Assembly (NCBI GenBank): GCA_029934195.1
Contig: JAOZMQ010000010.1
Coordinates: forward strand, 1-20,153
Length of the DNA stretch: 20,153 nucleotides
Source: Candidatus Cloacimonadota bacterium
GTDB taxonomy: Bacteria > Cloacimonadota > Cloacimonadia > Cloacimonadales > JAOZMQ01
Direction of reading: 5' to 3'
A program made the position numbers and the translations under genes. The notes under the pieces were generated by a model, which did not search any database, had not been told where the DNA came from, and saw only the letters and a list, made by a program, of their open reading frames with translations. This document shows positions 7,654-16,649 of this stretch, in pieces. Numbering within the stretch: position 1 is the first letter of the stretch; every line of letters begins with the position of its first letter.

Positions 7654-7676
7654 CTATTCAAAATTGTTTGTTTTGT

Positions 7677-8447
7677 TCAATTGTTCGTTTCATATTCTTC
7701 AAGATGCAATTTATATAGTTTTGCTTCGGAATCACTTACAAGATAAAAAACATTAGTGTCTGAAACAAAAACAATTCCCTCTACTTTTGGAATGTTGAGA
7801 GAATACTGTTCTCGAATACCATTTGTAATATCCCAAAGATAGAGTTTTTCAGACGCATCACTAATAATCCAAAAACCATCTCGCGAACTATCATACCAAA
7901 TACCGGAATAATCGGAGGCAAATGTCAACTCAATCTCTGTGGAAATAGTAAAATCAGAATTAATTTTGTAAAATTTTCCGGGATTTTTCTCCTTTAAAAG
8001 ATAAATATTACCCGAACTATCTAAACATATTCCCTCTAATCCGGAATTTGAACTCTCTTGAGAAATTGGTAATTCAATTCTTTTTATCTCTTTACCTTGC
8101 AAGGAAATATTTATTATCTCAGATGTTTTTTCATCAACGATCCATAATGTATTTGTAATAATATCATAAGAAATTCCTTCAAAATCATTTCCATCAATAA
8201 CAAAAGTTTGCAGGGTTAAACCTTCTAAGTTGATATTATAAATCCTATTTGCAGGCGAGTCATTAACCACCCATAAAGTTTGTGAAATTGGACAATAAGT
8301 TAAGCCCGAAGGTTCTGAAAAATCTAATTTGATCTCACTGTCCAAAACTAAATGATATTGGCTTATGGATTCTGTAATTTTTTCATCCATACTGCAGGAG
8401 ATAATAACGAATAAAACGAATAAGGAATATTTTAATATTTTCTTCAT
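7677..8447 (-). CDS. Lipoprotein with SdiA-regulated/YjiK-like beta-propeller
   Basis: A 256-residue lipoprotein when started at the ATG at 8447, which has GAGG (8456-8453) five bases upstream; a longer reading to 8471 adds eight residues without a better site. The signal peptide MKKILKYSLFVLFVIISC ends in a lipobox with Cys 18 as the lipid anchor. The mature part looks like the SdiA-regulated domain (PF06977, as in E. coli YjiK). It repeats EPSGLTY.....TLWVVND, FEGISYD...NTLWIVDE, LEGICLD..GNIYLLKE and YSGIWYD...DGFWIISD, consistent with a six-bladed propeller of NHL type. The biochemical role of this family is not established, and binding of a ligand or surface polymer is only a guess. The gene follows the caspase-like gene by 74 bases on the same strand, with no terminator seen between, so they may be co-expressed. 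Confidence 0.8.
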   Translation of the reverse strand: MKKILKYSLFVLFVIISCSMDEKITESISQYHLVLDSEIKLDFSEPSGLTYCPISQTLWVVNDSPANRIYNINLEGLTLQTFVIDGNDFEGISYDIITNTLWIVDEKTSEIINISLQGKEIKRIELPISQESSNSGLEGICLDSSGNIYLLKEKNPGKFYKINSDFTISTEIELTFASDYSGIWYDSSRDGFWIISDASEKLYLWDITNGIREQYSLNIPKVEGIVFVSDTNVFYLVSDSEAKLYKLHLEEYETNN

Positions 8448-8521
8448 AATAACCTCAATTCTTAGTCTCATTGTCTTAAAATTTAGTCATTACAAAAAAA
8501 TCCAAAAAGAAATAAATTGGA

Positions 8522-11500
8522 TCAATTTTGTACGGTATTCCTTAAATTCAATAAGATTTTCTCCGGATTTCTTGATTGTAATTGTGGTGTTTGTTCTCTA
8601 TCATTTTGTGATGCAGTTTCCTCAACTCTTGCTTTTACATATAAATAAATCTCATTCATACTTATAATGCTATCTTTATTAAAATCAGCATGACTTTGAA
8701 ATCCTTTCATCAGAAAATATGTAAAAAGTCCATGAAGTTTGTTTGGATATGCTGATGAAACTTGAGTACTTGTAGTTGCAGAAAATATAGTAATATTCTC
8801 TCTAAAAGGTGTTTCAATATCGATATAAACTGGTCTGATATTCTTCACTAAAAGATTATTTTCTCTATCTGTTCCAGAAAAACAAGTGTCAAGAAATAGA
8901 ATTACATCCTCTGCCTTCAGATTTTCCAAATTGTCTAATAATTTACTATAAGAATATCCTGTTTGAGCTGGATAATTTGGATCGCCATCATAAGGGATTA
9001 AATAAGTATCATTCCCCTGTATAGAAGGAATTCCGTGTCCGGCATAATAAATCAGTACTTTTGTCTCTGGAGTAACACGTTTATCTAACCATCCACCATT
9101 TGAAAAAACTTTATTGAATTCACCTTGTGTTACTTCACTATCAACCTTGAAATATAATTTATTTCCCGGTACTCCAAAAGTTTTAAGAAAATATTCTTTA
9201 ATAAATGCAGCATCTCTATGAGCAAAAGTAACTTTGGACACATTTCTATATTCTTCAATTCCAAAAACAACAGCAAGTAAATTTTGATTTTTTTCTTCAA
9301 TTTCAGGAATATTTTTCTCCACATCTACAGTAAGTTCTTTTGCTTTAGATGAAAAAGAATTTTCATCAAGACCAACAATTACAGTCCTTTGAATCTTCTT
9401 TGCCCAATCACTTTTCTGTATTGGAATTCTTTGATTTTCAATATCAGTAAAACCATATTTATCTGTAATATTCAAATATAAAGGAATTTTTTCCAGTGTT
9501 CGATCATTCACAAAGAATTCAATATGTATATCATTTGTTTCATTTGGGTAAAATTTTGAAATCTTTGTCGTTGCCGGATATTTTCTTGTAAAAAAGACAT
9601 CTTCTCTATTATCAAATTCCGTAATAATATCAATCCCGGTTCCTTGTCCTCTATTTCCAAGTCTAATAGTTAAATCAATCATTTCACCGGATTCTATTTT
9701 CCCATTTCCATTACCGTCAACTACTCCAAAATCATTTATGAAAATCTCCGGTTTGTTAAATTCTTTTGTAGAAAATTCAATTTCAACAGGAGGTGGAGAG
9801 AAACCGTTTGCTTCGACAAAATCTAATTTTATAATATGTTTTTTGCTTTTTATATTTATTGAAGATTGGATTGGAATTGTAACTGTTTTTTTACAATCAG
9901 GATTTATTTTCCCTATTTGGATATTGTTATAGATCAAACCATCAATAAAATTAGGTTTCATTTCTATATCTAATCCATAAGATGCTCCTTTACCAGAATT
10001 CGCTATTGTTATTATTATAGATGCTGTCTCAAGTGCATCAAGATATCTGTTTCCGGAAGGCTCACTAAATTCTACCGAAGTAATTAAAAAAGGAGGATCT
10101 TGAATTTCCTTATAATTTTTTAGAGACATTTCAGGTTTCAATAAAGTCCTCATCCAATAAACATTGTTCTTAGTAGCAATTGCAATATATTGACCAAGTT
10201 CAGAGAATCTTACTTGTGTAGCTTTTATATCTAAATTCCAAACGTTCAAATAATTTTTCAAAGAATAGATCTCAATTTTGTCGCCACCAACAATGAAATA
10301 TTGCCCATCTTTACTAAAATCAACAGAGTTTACATTGTAACGAAATGAAATTTTGTGTTCAATTATACCAGATTCGAGATTAAAGAGTCTGACAATATTA
10401 TCTTCACTTACTGTAATTAATTGTGTATTATCAATATTAAAAGCAGAATCTTTAACCTTACTTCTCACAAACAATTTTTTCTCTTTATCATTAAGAAGGT
10501 CATATAATCTTGCAGTATCACTGCCAACAAGCAAAAAACGTCCATCCGAGCTAAAATTCATTTCACTCACCGCTTTAGTATATGAGAAAGATTTTATCTT
10601 CTTAAATTTCGGTAATTGAAATATGGTCAAATTGTTATTTATATCAGCAACTAAAATAAATTTTTCGTCCGGACTAAAAATAATATCTGTAATTTCTTTT
10701 TTAAAATTATATTCACGAACCGGCTTAAAATTCTTTCTAAAAACTTGCAAACCATTTCTTGAATTTGAACTTGCTAAATAATTATGCAGATTTGAGAATG
10801 ACAAAATTGAGCTATTCACGTTTAAGTTAATTAATTTTTCTTGTTTTGTATCAAATATTTGTGTAATAAAATTATCTCTACTAATTGCAATATATGCTCC
10901 ATCGTTTGATAATGAAATTGGTGCATTTCCTTCAAAATCTCTAATCAAAAGAAATTCTTTTTCAAATTGAATACCAGTAAAAGGCTCAATGACATAAATT
11001 TTTGTAAGCTTTATACTATTGTCCGGATCTATGGTAAGAATCCCTTTAATATTGATAGATTCTTTATGCGAAATTAATTTTTTAGCTTTCTCAGCACTAA
11101 TTGGAATAGAAAATTGATATGTTTCTCGTGCATATTTTTTATGCTTAATTGTAATCCAATATTCTTCTTTTGAAATATTATATTTATCAAATCTAATTGA
11201 AATATCAGAAGTTTCAAAAGTCTTTGTCCTCAATTTTACCAATTTCTGTTTTAAATTTCCCAAAATATTGATTTTTAATTTATGAATTTCTTCCATACAG
11301 AGAGTTCTTCTTTTAAAGAAATCATCATTGGATTCAAATTTTTTTTGTGAATGAAAAAGAGGATCTTTTTGTTCGAGAAAACGAATAGTTTTATGGTATT
11401 CTTTTAATTTACTTTTTAAAAGCTTTTCGCTTTTTTTTATCTCTTTTAAATTCTTTTTTATTGGATTTGCATACAATCCGAAAGAAAATAAAATCAGTAT

Positions 11501-11527
11501 AATTAAAGCAATTATTCTTTTTTTCAT
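8522..11527 (-). CDS. Exported WD40-CARDB-caspase (peptidase C14) protein
   Basis: A 1,001-residue protein. Residues 1-20 are a Sec signal peptide ending LYA-NP, so it should act in the envelope. Residues 25-110 are Lys-rich and helical. A WD40-like propeller follows at about 200-460 (repeated FSPDEKFILVAD, FSSDGRFLLVGS, FSKDGQYFIVGG). Two Ig-like CARDB-type domains follow at about 485-590 and 597-705; the second holds an EF-hand-like loop DGNGNGKIESGE (604-615). The C-terminal 750-1000 is a caspase-like domain: LAVVFGIEEY, then His 831 in YYAGHG and Cys 882 in FLDTCFSG form the catalytic dyad. A second EF-hand-like loop is at 948-959 (D, N, D, I, S, E at positions 1, 3, 5, 7, 9, 12). All key residues are intact, so activity and calcium dependence are plausible, as in metacaspases. 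Substrate and role (protein processing, stress or defence) are unknown. ATG 11527 follows GAGG. Confidence 0.88.
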   Translation of the reverse strand: MKKRIIALIILILFSFGLYANPIKKNLKEIKKSEKLLKSKLKEYHKTIRFLEQKDPLFHSQKKFESNDDFFKRRTLCMEEIHKLKINILGNLKQKLVKLRTKTFETSDISIRFDKYNISKEEYWITIKHKKYARETYQFSIPISAEKAKKLISHKESINIKGILTIDPDNSIKLTKIYVIEPFTGIQFEKEFLLIRDFEGNAPISLSNDGAYIAISRDNFITQIFDTKQEKLINLNVNSSILSFSNLHNYLASSNSRNGLQVFRKNFKPVREYNFKKEITDIIFSPDEKFILVADINNNLTIFQLPKFKKIKSFSYTKAVSEMNFSSDGRFLLVGSDTARLYDLLNDKEKKLFVRSKVKDSAFNIDNTQLITVSEDNIVRLFNLESGIIEHKISFRYNVNSVDFSKDGQYFIVGGDKIEIYSLKNYLNVWNLDIKATQVRFSELGQYIAIATKNNVYWMRTLLKPEMSLKNYKEIQDPPFLITSVEFSEPSGNRYLDALETASIIITIANSGKGASYGLDIEMKPNFIDGLIYNNIQIGKINPDCKKTVTIPIQSSINIKSKKHIIKLDFVEANGFSPPPVEIEFSTKEFNKPEIFINDFGVVDGNGNGKIESGEMIDLTIRLGNRGQGTGIDIITEFDNREDVFFTRKYPATTKISKFYPNETNDIHIEFFVNDRTLEKIPLYLNITDKYGFTDIENQRIPIQKSDWAKKIQRTVIVGLDENSFSSKAKELTVDVEKNIPEIEEKNQNLLAVVFGIEEYRNVSKVTFAHRDAAFIKEYFLKTFGVPGNKLYFKVDSEVTQGEFNKVFSNGGWLDKRVTPETKVLIYYAGHGIPSIQGNDTYLIPYDGDPNYPAQTGYSYSKLLDNLENLKAEDVILFLDTCFSGTDRENNLLVKNIRPVYIDIETPFRENITIFSATTSTQVSSAYPNKLHGLFTYFLMKGFQSHADFNKDSIISMNEIYLYVKARVEETASQNDREQTPQLQSRNPEKILLNLRNTVQN

Positions 11528-11580
11528 TGAAGCCTCATTTTTTCGATAAATTAAGGTTTGGGAAATGACAATTCTATCTT

Positions 11581-11820
11581 TTAGGTCAATATTGATTGAT
11601 TTTTATATTTATCAAGTAAGGTCTTATCAAAATTTGTTTGACTTAACAGATATTTTTCATAACTTTGATTTTCAATTTGATTAATCAAAACATCCTTTGT
11701 CCAGCAAAATTTTTTTATCATCAAAATATAAAACTCTTTTTGCAAATCATCTTTACATTTATTGATTATTACTATGTTTTTCGACCAACTAATTTCTCTA
11801 TCCAACGGTTGGAGTTTTTC
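11581..11820 (-). pseudogene. Decayed fragment of DUF1016/YhcG PDDEXK nuclease gene
   Basis: About 75 codons (best read from about 11,817 down to TAA 11583-11581) match the junction between the N-terminal helical and nuclease parts of DUF1016 (YhcG-like) proteins: LQPLDREISWSK, NKCKDDLQKEFYILM, WTKDVLINQIENQSYEK and QTNFDKTL all follow the family pattern. Full proteins are around 330-380 residues, so both ends are missing: a TAG lies upstream at 11832-11830, and the PDDEXK catalytic domain should follow but does not. Weak resemblance may continue a few residues past the TAA. YhcG-type proteins are predicted nucleases often found in mobile or restriction-associated settings, so this is probably the remains of a transferred gene. 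It ends about 50 bases before the caspase gene's start. Confidence 0.7.
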
Positions 11821-11930
11821 ATAAAACCTCTAACGCTTAAATTCTCCAACCAATTAAATAGTACCTGCAAAAAAGGATAAGCTACGGATTTACGCAGAGT
11901 TACGCTGGTTTAAGAGAATAAATACTAAAC
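11797..11930. repeat. Decayed palindromic intergenic element
   Basis: The spacer contains TATCCAACGGTTGG, an 8-bp inverted repeat GGTTGGAG (11807-11814) with CTCCAACC (11844-11851), then GCTACGGATTTACGCAGAGTTACGC (11881 onward). The same ordered pieces (TATCCAACG...TTGG, GCTAC, TACGCAGA) recur at 19949-19997, so this seems a relic of a dispersed repeat. No gene is encoded here. Confidence 0.4.
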
Positions 11931-11957
11931 AAAAAAAAACCTCGAATTTAATCGAGG
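11931..11957 (-). terminator. Rho-independent terminator of the nucleoside uptake operon
   Basis: On the - strand, CCTCGA (11957-11952) pairs with TCGAGG (11945-11940) around a 6-base loop and is followed at once by a run of nine T (plus-strand A run 11931-11939). It begins 23 bases after the BMP lipoprotein stop, so it closes the operon. Confidence 0.92.
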
Positions 11958-11979
11958 CTTTAATCAAATTCTTGTGAAT

Positions 11980-13026
11980 TTATTTGATATTAGCTTTTTT
12001 CCATTCAATGAATTCAGCTTTAGAAGATGGAGTAGTTATCTTACCCGAAATAATCTGTTCTTTAATTTTTGCAACTTCATCTAAAATTGATTGCGGAACA
12101 TGATTTTTTGTAGTAGGTGCAATATCAACACCACCGTCTTTAAGAGAATATGTTAATGTTTTTCCACCATCAAAGTTACCGTTTTTAAGTTTCTTAGAAA
12201 CATCATAAATTGCATTATCAACACGTTTCATTGCTGATGTTAAAACATTCTTTGGTGCTAAATCACTTTGATCTCTATCGACACCGATAGCCCAAAGATT
12301 TTTTTCTTTTGCAGCTTCAATTACACCATCACCTGCACCACCGGCAGCTTGAAAAACAATATCAGCACCATTTTTGTACATTTGATTTGCTATAGCTTTA
12401 CCTGTGGCAGCATTAGTAAATGATTCAGCATATTGCTCGAAAATTTTTGTTTTAGGATTAGCAAATAAAACACCAGCATCAAAACCATATTGGAATCTGT
12501 GAATTACCGGAACATCCATTCCACCAACAAACCCAATTTTACCTGTTTTGGACATTTTACCTGCAATATAGCCAACTAAGAAACTAGCTTCTTGCTCTTT
12601 AAAAAGAACGCCTATTGTATTTGCAGGGGTTTTGTCACCGTAACTATAATCGATAATAGCGTATTTTTGCTCTGGATTTTGTTTAGCAGCTTCAAGCACT
12701 CTATCTGCCATTTTGAATCCAATACCCCAGATTAAATCATTATTAGAATCATATAATGTTTCTAAATTTGGCATATAATCTGCATCTTGTTTAGATTCAA
12801 TATAGCTGACATCAATTCCTAAATCTTTTTTTGCTCTGGAAAGTCCTTCCCAAGCAGATTGATTAAAAGACTGATCATTTACTCCACCAACATCTGTAAC
12901 AAGAGAGATTTTGTATGCTTTAACAGAATCTTCTTTTTTTTCAACTTCAGCTTTTTTACCACAACTGATTAACATAAATGATAGCATAAGAGATATCATT
13001 ACAACAACAAAAAATGATTTTTTCAT
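11980..13026 (-). CDS. BMP-family nucleoside-binding lipoprotein (ABC transporter)
   Basis: A 348-residue substrate-binding lipoprotein of the basic membrane protein (BmpA/TmpC/PnrA, B. subtilis NupN) family, which delivers purine and other nucleosides to a BPD_transp_2-type ABC importer. The signal peptide ends in LISC with Cys 22 as the lipid anchor, followed by a charged linker. The mature part has the family's hallmark start VTDVGGVNDQSFNQSAWEGL (43-62), GFVGGMDVPVIHRFQYGFDAG, and a ligand-side QAAGGAGDGVIEAAKE with GVDRDQ. It is last in the cluster, 21 bases after the second permease, with GGAG before ATG 13026. Substrate is inferred from family and the Tsx-like neighbour; specificity cannot be read from sequence. 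Confidence 0.93.
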   Translation of the reverse strand: MKKSFFVVVMISLMLSFMLISCGKKAEVEKKEDSVKAYKISLVTDVGGVNDQSFNQSAWEGLSRAKKDLGIDVSYIESKQDADYMPNLETLYDSNNDLIWGIGFKMADRVLEAAKQNPEQKYAIIDYSYGDKTPANTIGVLFKEQEASFLVGYIAGKMSKTGKIGFVGGMDVPVIHRFQYGFDAGVLFANPKTKIFEQYAESFTNAATGKAIANQMYKNGADIVFQAAGGAGDGVIEAAKEKNLWAIGVDRDQSDLAPKNVLTSAMKRVDNAIYDVSKKLKNGNFDGGKTLTYSLKDGGVDIAPTTKNHVPQSILDEVAKIKEQIISGKITTPSSKAEFIEWKKANIK

Positions 13027-13047
13027 TTTTACTCCTTTTTTAGATTA

Positions 13048-13986
13048 TTAATGTTTTTGTTCTTTTTCATAAGGAATACCATCTGCTGCCGGAGCAACCG
13101 ATTTCCCTACGAAAATAACTAAAACTATTAAAGTTAAAATATATGGCAACATATTTAATAATTGTGATGATATGTGAAAATCAAATTGACCTACAAAGAT
13201 TACTAAACCTTGTGCTAATCCAAATAGAAGACAAGCAAACATTGTCTCTATCGGTTTCCATTTACCAAAAATCATTGCAGCTAACGCAATGAATCCCTGT
13301 CCAGAAACAAGAGTCGGTCTAAAATTTGAAACAACTGAAATACTGAGAGTTGCACCACCGAGACCAGCTAAAAATCCAGAAGAAATAACCGCAAAATAAC
13401 GGATTCTGAAAACATTGATTCCTAATGTATCTGCAGCTGCCGGATGTTCACCAACAGATTTTAATCTTAGTCCGAAAACTGTTTTCTTTAAAAGATACCA
13501 AATGATAAATACAAGAATAAAAGCAATGTATGATGTAGCATATTGATTATCAAAAACATAATAAAGAAAAGAATCATTTGGAAAAATTCCATGTAACAAT
13601 CGTGGAATTTTATTATCTAAATCAATGGATCTTGTTGTAGTAGCTCCATTGAAAAAAATTCTACTGAGAAAAAGAGCAACACCCGGTCCTAAAAAATTAA
13701 TTGCAATCCCAGAAACAACTTGATTTGCTGAAAACGTTACCGATGCTACTGCATGTAAAAGACCAAAAAAAGCTCCACCAAGCCCACCAGAGACAAAAGC
13801 TAACCAAGGATTGCCGGAATAATAGCCTACAGTTGCGGCAATAAATGCACCAATTACCATCATTCCTTCCAGCCCAATATTTACCACTCCGGATTTTTCT
13901 GATATTACTCCTCCTAAAGCAGTAAAAATTAAAGGAGTAGAATACATCAAAGTTACCCCAATTATTAACGCTAAATTATTGAGCAT
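13048..13986 (-). CDS. Nucleoside ABC transporter permease (NupQ/YufQ-like)
   Basis: A 312-residue inner-membrane permease of the BPD_transp_2 family, with about eight or more hydrophobic segments. Typical motifs are ISEKSGVVNIGLEGMMVIGAF (about 30-50) and GLRLKSVGEHPAAADTLGI, the cytoplasmic loop likely to contact the ATPase, plus SGFLAGLGGATL. ATG 13986 is preferred over GTG 13992 because AGAGGTGAT lies directly before it. The start overlaps the end of the preceding permease by 11 bases, so the two subunits are made together and probably form a heterodimeric channel, as in NupPQ. No missing segment is seen. Confidence 0.92.
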   Translation of the reverse strand: MLNNLALIIGVTLMYSTPLIFTALGGVISEKSGVVNIGLEGMMVIGAFIAATVGYYSGNPWLAFVSGGLGGAFFGLLHAVASVTFSANQVVSGIAINFLGPGVALFLSRIFFNGATTTRSIDLDNKIPRLLHGIFPNDSFLYYVFDNQYATSYIAFILVFIIWYLLKKTVFGLRLKSVGEHPAAADTLGINVFRIRYFAVISSGFLAGLGGATLSISVVSNFRPTLVSGQGFIALAAMIFGKWKPIETMFACLLFGLAQGLVIFVGQFDFHISSQLLNMLPYILTLIVLVIFVGKSVAPAADGIPYEKEQKH

Positions 13987-15115
13987 TATCACCTCTTTTT
14001 TTATTTTTTTTAAGAATTTTATTTAACGAAATTTTAATAATATTTGGCATTGAAATAAAAAAGACAATAGTTCCAATCATAATACTAATTATTTCTGAAG
14101 GAGCTCCCATAAAAGGCTGGATTTTTGTGCCTCCATATTTTAATGCTCCAAATAAAAATCCCGCCCAAATAGTCCCAAAAGCTGCATTATTTCCAATTAA
14201 TGCAACAGCAATTCCGTCAAATCCATAACCTTCCATTGCCGATAAAATTGTGATGTTGTGAGAAACTCCCATCACATGTAACCCACCTGCTAACCCAGCT
14301 AAACTCCCAGAGATAAACATTGAGATTATCGTATATTTTTCGATATTTATACCACCGTATCTTGCGGCTTCTTTATTAAATCCTACAGCTCTAAGTTTGT
14401 AACCAAGAGTTGTTTTGTTTAAAATTACCCAAACTAAAATTGCACAGAGGATTGCAATAAAAATTCCAAAATTTGCTGGGGTTCTTAAAATATCTTTAAG
14501 CAATTGATGATTTTTCAACCATTCAATTCCTTGATCTGTATGTTTCCAATTATCTAAAAATGTTATCTTTGCATTATCATAAATATATTTTGTTGCTTCA
14601 CTGTTTGGTTTTGCAAAACCTTTAATACTAGTAAAATAATTCTGTAGATACAACGCAATCCAGTTTAACATAATAGTAGATATAACTTCGTGTATTCCAT
14701 ATTTAGATTTTAATAGACCTGCAATTGCTCCCCATAATCCTGAAAAAAATATTGCAATAAAAATAACAACCGGAATCAATAAAATTGCAGGTAAATTAAT
14801 GTAATATCCAGCCAATGCAGCAGCTGAGCCAATAATAAATTGTCCTTCTGCACCAATATTAAATAACCCCGTTCTAAAAGCAAATGCTACGGATAATCCA
14901 GTTAGAATTAGCGGAGTAGCTCGAATGATAGTATAAGAAATATATGTTGGCTTACTGAAAATACCATTAATAATAATTTGATAAGCACGAAAGGGGTTAA
15001 ATCCTGAAAGCCATAAAATAAGTCCTCCAATAAAAAATCCTAAAAGAATTGAGATTAAAGTAAAAGCTTTATTGGATTCAGTAAAAAATTTAATAATTTT
15101 ACTATTTTTTTTCAT
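13976..15115 (-). CDS. Nucleoside ABC transporter permease (NupP/YufP-like)
   Basis: A 379-residue BPD_transp_2 permease, the longer of the pair. One N-terminal transmembrane segment (about 21-42) precedes a region with ATPLILTGLSVAFAFRTGLFNIGAEGQF (about 66-93), the family signature. An extended loop without strong hydrophobicity (about 165-210) is followed by further helices and a coupling loop TLGYKLRAVGFNKEAARYGGI. ATG 15115 is chosen since GGAGGTGA is upstream; GTG 15127 would overlap that site. It overlaps the ATPase stop by 14 bases, indicating translational coupling. With the shorter permease it should form the membrane channel. Confidence 0.92.
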   Translation of the reverse strand: MKKNSKIIKFFTESNKAFTLISILLGFFIGGLILWLSGFNPFRAYQIIINGIFSKPTYISYTIIRATPLILTGLSVAFAFRTGLFNIGAEGQFIIGSAAALAGYYINLPAILLIPVVIFIAIFFSGLWGAIAGLLKSKYGIHEVISTIMLNWIALYLQNYFTSIKGFAKPNSEATKYIYDNAKITFLDNWKHTDQGIEWLKNHQLLKDILRTPANFGIFIAILCAILVWVILNKTTLGYKLRAVGFNKEAARYGGINIEKYTIISMFISGSLAGLAGGLHVMGVSHNITILSAMEGYGFDGIAVALIGNNAAFGTIWAGFLFGALKYGGTKIQPFMGAPSEIISIMIGTIVFFISMPNIIKISLNKILKKNKKRGDNAQ

Positions 15116-16640
15116 TTTTGGATTCACCTCCAGACATCATAAAACCGATTTTGTTTACATCAGAATTTTTTGCATCAACAATTCCTACAATTTCACCTTC
15201 AAAGATTACGGCGAGCCTATCGGAAATATTTATGACTTCATCTAATTCCAAGGATAAAAGTAAAACTGCTTTTCCTTTATCACGTTGTTTTATTAGAGAT
15301 TTATGTACAAACTCGATAGCACCGACATCAAGTCCACGCGTTGGTTGTACAGCAATAAGAAGTTGAGGATCATGAGTCACTTCTCTTGCAATTATAACTT
15401 TCTGCTGGTTTCCACCGGAAAGATCTCTTGCGTTTTTTTCAATATCTGTAGGTCGGACATCAAATTTTTCGACAAGTTCATTAGCAAATTTATTTATTTC
15501 ATTACCATTCAAAAAACCTTTTTTTGCAAAAGGTGAATTGGAATGTGTTTGTAATATAAAATCTTCCTTAACTGAGAAATCTAAAACAAGTCCAAATTTC
15601 TGCCTATCTTCTGGAATATGTGAAACTTTATTCTTGAAAATATCGGAAGGTGTTTTGTTGGTGAGATCAATATTATTAACAAAAACTTTACCAGACTCAA
15701 TATTTCTAAGTCCGGCGATAGCTTCAACAAGTTCAGATTGGCCATTACCATCAATACCAGCAATTCCAAGAATTTCTCCGGCTTTAACTTCTAAAGAAAG
15801 TTTGTTTACAGCAATCAATCCGAGATTATCTTTTACAACCAAATCTTTAATTTTTAAAATTGGTTCTTTTGGATTAGCTTCTTTTTTCTCAACAATAAAA
15901 TTAACATTTCTACCAACCATTTTAGATGCTAATTCTTGCTCTGTAATAGTGTTAACATTAATTGTATCAATCAATTTTCCTCTTCGAATGATTGTACATT
16001 TATCCGCAAATTGTGTTATTTCTTTTAACTTATGGCTGATAAAAATAATTGATTTCCCTTCATTTGTAAGGTTTTTTAGGATAATCCCTAATTCCTTAAT
16101 CTCTTGAGGAGTGAGAACCGCTGTCGGCTCATCTAAAATAAGAATATCTGCACCACGATAGAGTGCTTTGAGAATCTCGACTCTTTGTTGCATTCCAACA
16201 GTTATATTTGCGATTTTTTCATCTGGATTGACAAATAAACTATATTTCTCCGATAATGCAATTATGTCCTTTTTTGATTCCTTAACTAACAATTTCCCAA
16301 ATTTATTTTTTTTCTCTTTGCCGAGAATAATATTTTCGGTAACAGTAAAAGGTTTAACTAACATAAAATGTTGATGTACCATTCCAATTCTATTATCAAT
16401 TGCAATTTTGGGGCTTGAGATTATTGTCTTAACTCCATTGATAAATATATCACCGGAAGTAGGAGTATATAATCCATATAATATATTCATCAATGTTGTC
16501 TTTCCAGCTCCGTTTTCACCAAGTAAAGCATGAACTTCGCCTTTTTGAACAATTAAATTAAGCTTGTCATTAGCAATAAAATCACCAAATTTTTTGGTGA
16601 TGTTTTTCATTTCTAAAGCCGGTACATTTTTTGTTTTCAC
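15102..16640 (-). CDS. Twin-domain ABC ATPase for nucleoside import (NupO/YufO-like)
   Basis: A 512-residue protein with two fused nucleotide-binding domains that powers the importer. Domain 1: Walker A GENGAGKT (41-48), Q-loop Q90, signature TVGMQQ (147-152), Walker B ILILDEPTA (166-174) and H203. Domain 2: a degenerate Walker A GIDGNGQSE (295-303, lacking the Lys), signature LSGGNQQKV (407-415) and a Walker B-like LLIAVQPTRGLD in which Gln replaces the catalytic Glu. Such asymmetry is normal for the sugar/nucleoside (RbsA, NupO) class, and one consensus site is expected to hydrolyse ATP. The start is GTG 16640, with GAGGT (16649-16645) four bases away. This binding site directly follows the T tract of the upstream terminator, so expression relies on read-through or an unseen promoter. 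Confidence 0.94.
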   Translation of the reverse strand: MKTKNVPALEMKNITKKFGDFIANDKLNLIVQKGEVHALLGENGAGKTTLMNILYGLYTPTSGDIFINGVKTIISSPKIAIDNRIGMVHQHFMLVKPFTVTENIILGKEKKNKFGKLLVKESKKDIIALSEKYSLFVNPDEKIANITVGMQQRVEILKALYRGADILILDEPTAVLTPQEIKELGIILKNLTNEGKSIIFISHKLKEITQFADKCTIIRRGKLIDTINVNTITEQELASKMVGRNVNFIVEKKEANPKEPILKIKDLVVKDNLGLIAVNKLSLEVKAGEILGIAGIDGNGQSELVEAIAGLRNIESGKVFVNNIDLTNKTPSDIFKNKVSHIPEDRQKFGLVLDFSVKEDFILQTHSNSPFAKKGFLNGNEINKFANELVEKFDVRPTDIEKNARDLSGGNQQKVIIAREVTHDPQLLIAVQPTRGLDVGAIEFVHKSLIKQRDKGKAVLLLSLELDEVINISDRLAVIFEGEIVGIVDAKNSDVNKIGFMMSGGESKNEKK

Positions 16641-16649
16641 TTTTACCTC

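Noticed and set aside
15538..16107. 189-codon + strand open frame opposite the ABC ATPase
   Set aside because: It is antisense to a clear ATPase with intact motifs and has no recognisable domain or ribosome binding site.
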